A DNA stretch of 64,000 nucleotides, taken from the NCBI GenBank assembly GCA_016647705.1, contig CM028328.1, forward strand, positions 48,974,647 to 49,038,646, in the 5' to 3' direction. The position numbers were made by a program, and so were the translations under genes. Numbering within the stretch: position 1 is the stretch's first letter; every line of letters begins with the position of its first letter. This stretch comes from Eucommia ulmoides (taxonomy: Eukaryota > Streptophyta > Magnoliopsida > Garryales > Eucommiaceae). The notes beneath the pieces were generated by a model, which was not told where the DNA came from, made no database searches, and saw nothing but the letters and a program-made list of their open reading frames with translations. Shown piece by piece: positions 59,353 through 64,000 of the stretch.

Positions 59353-60642
59353 ATGCCTAGAATCAAGAATTGTGCTAATAGGGCTACATTTGACAATGTA
59401 TTTTTTTTTAAAGGAAGAGGATGAGAAAAAATATAATGAGGAGTTTGTCAACCGAAAGGTTTTAGGTTGCAAACTTATAGATTTTGTTGGTTTAAAAGAG
59501 AAAAATATTGATATTGAAGGATATTTTAGGAATTTGGGATGGGTTGATTTATTCACCCAGAGGATTGAGTAGATGTCAGTATGGGTGAGAATGTTCTATA
59601 ACAATCTCACTCACAATAATATTACAATTTCATGATATGTTAAAGGAAAAGAAATTCGGTTTGATAGGGGGTTATTATGTGATATTTTGGAAATACCTAG
59701 AGGAGATATAGTTTCGTACAATACTCTCACTAACTTTCGATAAATTTCAATAGAATAGCAATTGCTAAGAAATTTGATTTTGTGGGAGACAAAGCAGGAT
59801 CATTATCTATTGAGCATCGATTCCTTCATTTGGTGCTAACCTATTTGGTTGTGCCTAAATGAGGAAGTCATGCTAATGTAAATGACTTTGATCTTTATTT
59901 GATGAATGAGATTGTTGAAGGGAGAAAATTGGATCTAGCTCATATCATGATGGACCACATGAAGTATCATTTTCAGAAACCCTCTGGAGTACTACCCTAT
60001 GCTGATGCACTCCAAAGGTTGTTTGATTACTTTGGAGTTGAAACTGATCCTGATGAGCAAATATTTATGACAATCACACCCAGATGGATCAAAATGGGTA
60101 ATGCTTCATTAATGGGATATGAGTACAGAGGAAATAGATGAGTAAAGAAGAGGAATCAGAAAAGTCAGAGAATGCAGGATATGGGTGATGAAGAAGATAA
60201 TTAAGAAGAAATTAGCATAGATCAGAAGATGGATTTTCTTCATGATTAGATTGATGATCTAAGGATACATGCGGATTTAATGGATGATCGGATGACTGGG
60301 CTAGAAAATAAAATGGTCCAAATGAATATGAACATGGAAGCTAGATTTGGGAAAATCACAGGAAATTTGGAACAAATGTTTCAGTTTATATAGTCATCTC
60401 ATCACGGATACCAGCAGCAGTATAGTGCTCAGCCACACTTTACAGGACATCATATGTTTGGAGCACAACAATCCTTTGGAGGACCAACTACAGTAAGACC
60501 ATCTGGAGTAGGACCGTCAATACCGTTTCATCAGCAAATGACTCCAGGACCAATTGTTCAGCCAGGAGTTTCGTATCCTCAGCAGCTAGCTACTAGTCTG
60601 ATGAGACTTTATTATCACTTTTCTGGACAAAGCTCTCATTAG
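59353..60642 (+). pseudogene. 3' ORF of family X ('putative plant transposon protein'-like)
   Basis: Reads MPRIKNCANRATFDNV, a frameshift in a T-run, then NRKVLGCKLIDFVGLKEKN, IEGYFRNLGWVDLFT, VWVRMFYNNLTHN, VKGKEIRFDRGLLCDILEIP, later the open frame 59899-60141 with MNEIVEGRKLDLAHIMMDHM and GVLPYADALQRLFDYFGVE. A coiled-coil-like DLMDDRMTGLENKMVQMN segment and a Q/P/G-rich tail (60400-60642) follow. The order FYNNL...V+GK...ILEIP...LVVP...ELDLA--M is typical of the plant-transposon extra-ORF domain and parallels the family Y ORF at 37228. Several stops and frameshifts are present. Its function is unknown. Confidence 0.65.
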
Positions 60643-61123
60643 ACCTTATTTTTTTAAAATTTGATATTCAAACAAGTTCCACATTTACTATTTTGTACTG
60701 TAATAGCTAATTTAGGATTGTGGTGAAACTTGATTTCTAGTGTAAGAATTTTGATGGTTTAACTAGACTTGATCTACTTAGTTAAATTTTCTACCCCTAA
60801 TGATGATTTACATGGTATTTGCTAAAAAATGACTTTAATACATAAAGTTGATTTTATGGATTGATTCGATGTTTGCCTAGAGTAGAAGTTTGTGCTTGGT
60901 TCCCTCACTCCCTAAATTTTGTCTTTGAAGATGACAAACAGGGAGAATTAGTTGATGTTTTATTGATATCTTAAGGGGGAGTTTTTTTTTTAAATTATGC
61001 TTTATGTTTTTTAAAATCTTCATTATGATGCTTAAATGAGTTATAAAATCCGTTCTCAGATTCAGGGGGAGTGTGATTATATTATTGTTTTGAACAAAAC
61101 ATCAATGTTAATTGTCATCATAA
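60643..61123 (+). other. 3' untranslated interior of family X
   Basis: Short non-coding stretch with three GGGGGAG-type purine runs (about 60948, 60975 and 61065) before the final polypurine tract at 61124. Extra purine runs could serve as secondary plus-strand primers. Confidence 0.5.
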
Positions 61124-61136
61124 AATATGGGGAGAT

Positions 61137-62932
61137 TATTGATCCTAAGATTTTGATGGACAATTAAACGTTGATATTTTTGGTGGGACTAATGGTTTGT
61201 TTAAGTATTTCAGTTTATTAGTTCCAATTGATGAAGATTTGATGACAAAGATAATGAAGGATTAAGAAGTTGAAGAATTTGAAAAACCTAGGGAAAACAA
61301 CTCATGTTTAAATTTTAATTCTTAATATCCCAATTAGGATTATACACGACACAAAAATATTTTTAAATAATTTTTATAAATATGTGTGTTTTTAATAGCA
61401 TCCTAATTAGCTAAATTATTTGCTCTTATGTGTAATTGAAAAAGAAATATTTATAATGGATTAAAATTGAATTTCAGTATTTAGTGGAGCTTATTAAGAA
61501 AAGAAATTGGTTAAAGGAGCAAAAACATCAATAAAAATGAGTTAAAAATGAGTTTAGAAAAGAGATTCAATATCCTTAAGTCGACTGGTAAGTCGACCGG
61601 ACAAAACAGACAAACTCTTTGAATCTCTAAGTCGATAGGTAAGTCAATCGGTGAAGAGAAATAGAACTTTCTCAATCTCTAAGTCGACAGATAGGTTGAC
61701 CAATGGGTACAAAATCTTTGGCTTGATTACATCCTGAATCGAGCGATCGATTGGTCAGTTAGTTTCAAGATATTGTGAAATTTCGAATTCATATATAAAA
61801 GTAGTCATTTTTTGTTGGGATTTGTGAGAGATTTTAAGGATTTTATGATATTTAAGATATGTTATACCTATTATTTAATTCCTATTGACTTGGTTCATTA
61901 AGTTTGAATGTTTCTCAATTTGGTACATATAATTGTTTCCATTCTATTTAATTGAGATTGGGAAATATTTGGGGAATTTAATTGAGAGATTTAAAAACTA
62001 TAATTAAGTGAATTGAATCAAAATGAAGTCATAATGATATAAGGGGTCTAAGAGAGCAATTACATGTCATGACATATGGGAACTAGCCATTAGAGAGTTG
62101 TTTCTTATCCCATATATATAGACCTGCGTTTTTTTCATATCATTTAGAGAGAGATTAAGAGATCAAGAGATCATATTGAGCTTTTCTAAGAGATATCATA
62201 CTGAATTTTTGTGAGAGTTATTCTAAGAGACAATCTTAATAATCATTGCTGCTATCGAATTTGAAGTAAATACGCTCTAATTATTTTTTTCGGTGGATTT
62301 CGGGTGAGATCTTTCCAATTACTTTCTATATTGTATTACTTGTTAGTTTTTGGAAATTGATCTTCAGAAATTATTTTTGATTTTTATTGAAGAAAATATT
62401 TTATAAACAATTTCTTGAATCTGACTACGTGCTACCCATCTTTTGTTAAAAATCATATTTTGACTATATCATATTTTTTATCACTAGTTTTTGGATATTA
62501 ATTGAGTTTTAACTTATATTAGGTGGTAGAAGCTCCGAGTGAGAAAAATCATTTGTCAATTTTTATTGGTAAGTTGAGTTACGGATTAAATACTGTTAGG
62601 TGTATTTAATTATAGGGTAGTTGGTTTCCGTCTCTTCCTGTAAAGAGATTGGGGTAGTAATTCTTCTTGAATAGAATTGATTTGTGTGAATTTTGTAACG
62701 GTTGCCAAGAGTAGCTTAGTGAACCAATATAAATTTTTGGTGTGCTGCAATCTTTAATTTGTTTATTTTTATTGTTTGGTGAGCACCTAGTTGATTTTAT
62801 AATTCCGCTGTGATATAAAGATAATAATTAATTCATGATTAAAATTAATTATTTGATTTATTAAAGTATTTTCGTTCTGATATTTTTAATTACCCAATTC
62901 ATCCCCCTCTTGGGTATTCCACTGAGTTAACA
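61137..62932 (+). repeat. 3' LTR of the family X element
   Basis: Starts TATTGATCCTAAG (expected TGTTGATCC) and ends CCACTGAGTTAACA. It is colinear with the 5' LTR but lacks the LINE insertion and about 250 bp between GTAACGGTT and CAAGAGTA (at about 62703). Many substitutions distinguish the two LTRs, so the insertion is not recent. Confidence 0.88.
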
Positions 62933-62937
62933 CTCCC

Positions 62938-64000
62938 AATAATATCTAATCCGACGCACTACTTACCAATTACAAAACTGATAAGTTTTTTCTCACTTGG
63001 AAATTCTACCACCCTAGATTAATTTTAACTCAATTAATGTCCTGAAAAAATTAATAGAAAAACAGTGAGAATTTCAAAATCTGATAAAAAATGGGTAGTA
63101 CACAATTTAATACATAATTAGATTTCACAAGAAATTGTTTCAAAAATAATTTCAATTTAAAATTCAGGAAAACGAGTTTAAAGATTAAAATTTCAAGTAG
63201 TAGATAAAGATATCGAACAACAATTAATAGCAAAGACTTGGAATGATCTCACCAGGAATCCACCGAATAAATAAAGTATGATTAGAAATGAAATTTCAAA
63301 TAGGTAGCAACAATAATCCATACCAAATATTCTCAAGAATAATCTCACAATGCACTCAGTATAAACTCAGAATGATCACTCTTAGAAAGTTTAGGAACTG
63401 AATAACTCTTTAAGATTTGATTGATTGGGATTATTGAAACCTTAAAAGCACATGTTTATTTATAGGAAATTGAAACAAGGCCTCTAACGGTTAGTTCCCA
63501 CTTATCATGACATTTAGTTACTCTAATAGACCCCTTATATCATTATGACTCAATCTTGGAATAATTCACTCAATGATATCTTTTAAAATATTTAATTTAG
63601 TCCCTCAAACATTTTCTCAAGCTAAATTAAATAGGATAAAAGGAATTACATGAACCAAATTGAGAAATAATTAAAATTCATGAACCATATCTATAGAGAT
63701 AACAAAGTATCAGTTGTATATCTCAAATACCATCAGATCCTTAAGATATCTCTCAAATCCTAACCATAAAATAGCTAGTAACGGCTACTTTTTGGATCAA
63801 AACTATGAAATCCTTGAATCCTAAAACTGTCCATCAATTGACCGACTAATACTCATTGGTCGATCGCTCGATTCAGGATGTAGCCCAAGCTAACAAATCT
63901 CGCCCATCGGTTGACCTCTACTATTTGGTCTATCAACCAGAAGATACAAAGAGTTTCCCAAGCCAAAATTTAGCTACGGTAGGTCAACCTATAAACTTTG
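62938..64000 (-). repeat. Older family X LTR (minus), right part, running off the window
   Basis: Continues the LTR begun at 54236. It matches 26370 onward of the solo LTR (ACTACTTACCAATTACAAAACTG against ACTACTTGCCAATACAAATTG; TTCTACCACC; AACGGTTAGTTCCCA at 63486). The GTCGAC-type array has started at about 63830. About 450 bp of the LTR should lie beyond the window. Confidence 0.82.

Larger units (their letters stand above)
54858..62932 (+). mobile_element. Full-length family X LTR retrotransposon, non-autonomous (gag and 3' ORF, no pol)
   Basis: 5' LTR 54858-57384, PBS 57385 onward, gag-like ORF 57444-58801, internal promoter-like segment about 58945-59100, 3' ORF 59353-60642, polypurine tract about 61124-61136, 3' LTR 61137-62932. 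Flanks CTCTT and CTCCC are an imperfect target duplication (3 of 5). No protease, integrase, RT or RNase H motif is visible anywhere in the 3.75-kb interior. Coiled-coil gag plus an extra ORF after the pol position recalls Sirevirus-type copia elements, but lineage is uncertain without RT. It lies inside an older LTR of its own family in opposite orientation. Confidence 0.85.

Noticed and set aside
57385..61136. Hidden RT or integrase in family X
   Set aside because: All forward frames between gag and the 3' ORF, and after it, lack YVDD, DDE-core and CDN-type motifs. The gap at 58802-58945 is too short to hold them.
1..64000. tRNA, rRNA, organellar insertions or telomeric/centromeric repeats
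   Set aside because: No cloverleaf with a TTCGA-type T-loop in context, no rRNA blocks, no TTTAGGG runs and no long homogeneous satellite were recognised by eye. A tRNAscan and repeat search would be needed to be certain.

Overview
This window is nuclear DNA of a flowering plant, most likely a eudicot with a large, AT-rich, repeat-dominated genome. The evidence is the mix of plant Ty1/copia, Ty3/gypsy (Athila-like and Tat-like), L1 LINE and hAT sequences, and one host gene with plant MADS-box exon structure. I cannot name the species. No bacterial, organellar, CRISPR, rRNA or tRNA features were seen.

The one credible host gene lies at 48036-50843 (+). Six exons of a SOC1/TM3-like MIKC MADS-box gene have intact reading frame, canonical splice sites and the family exon lengths 62, 100, 42 and 42 bp, and end in the SOC1 motif. 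The MADS-domain first exon is not in the window. Either intron 1 is longer than about 48 kb and holds much of the left part of the window, or the gene has been decapitated.

Almost everything else is nested transposons. (i) 1-4300: decayed copia element on the minus strand. (ii) 4530-9569: Tat-like Ty3 element (minus) with a solo LTR inserted between gag and protease. (iii) 9570-12150: 3' end of an Athila-like element (minus). (iv) 12340-28584: a copia element (minus) whose RNase H is split by a hAT transposon (14099-24506, 8-bp target duplication). The hAT transposase is itself split by an Athila-derived LTR element (16861-22608). The copia right LTR is split by a solo LTR (25811-27872). (v) 30200-31220: L1 ORF1 remnant. 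(vi) 31228-42690: another copia element (minus) split by an Athila-like element (31998-41487), whose integrase is split by a solo LTR (33990-35708). (vii) 42700-47300: copia and LINE fragments. (viii) 48-51 kb: the gene. (ix) 52517-54097: solo LTR. (x) 54236-64000: an old LTR (minus) that received a full-length element of its own family (54858-62932, plus). That element's 5' LTR later received an L1 fragment. Perfect target duplications support six of these insertions.

The most unusual signals are in the two big LTR families, called Y (Athila-like) and X (gag plus a 3' ORF, no pol) here. Both carry arrays of paired GC-rich palindromes in their LTRs: GCCTAGGC or GCCGCGGC pairs about every 70 bp in Y, and GTCGAC pairs about every 55 bp in X. 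Both carry a second set just upstream of an extra 3' ORF that resembles the plant env-like/'putative plant transposon protein' class. In X the second set is followed by a TATA box and leader that resemble the LTR promoter. This suggests that the extra ORF may have its own LTR-like promoter. Family names are from motif recognition only; no database search was possible.
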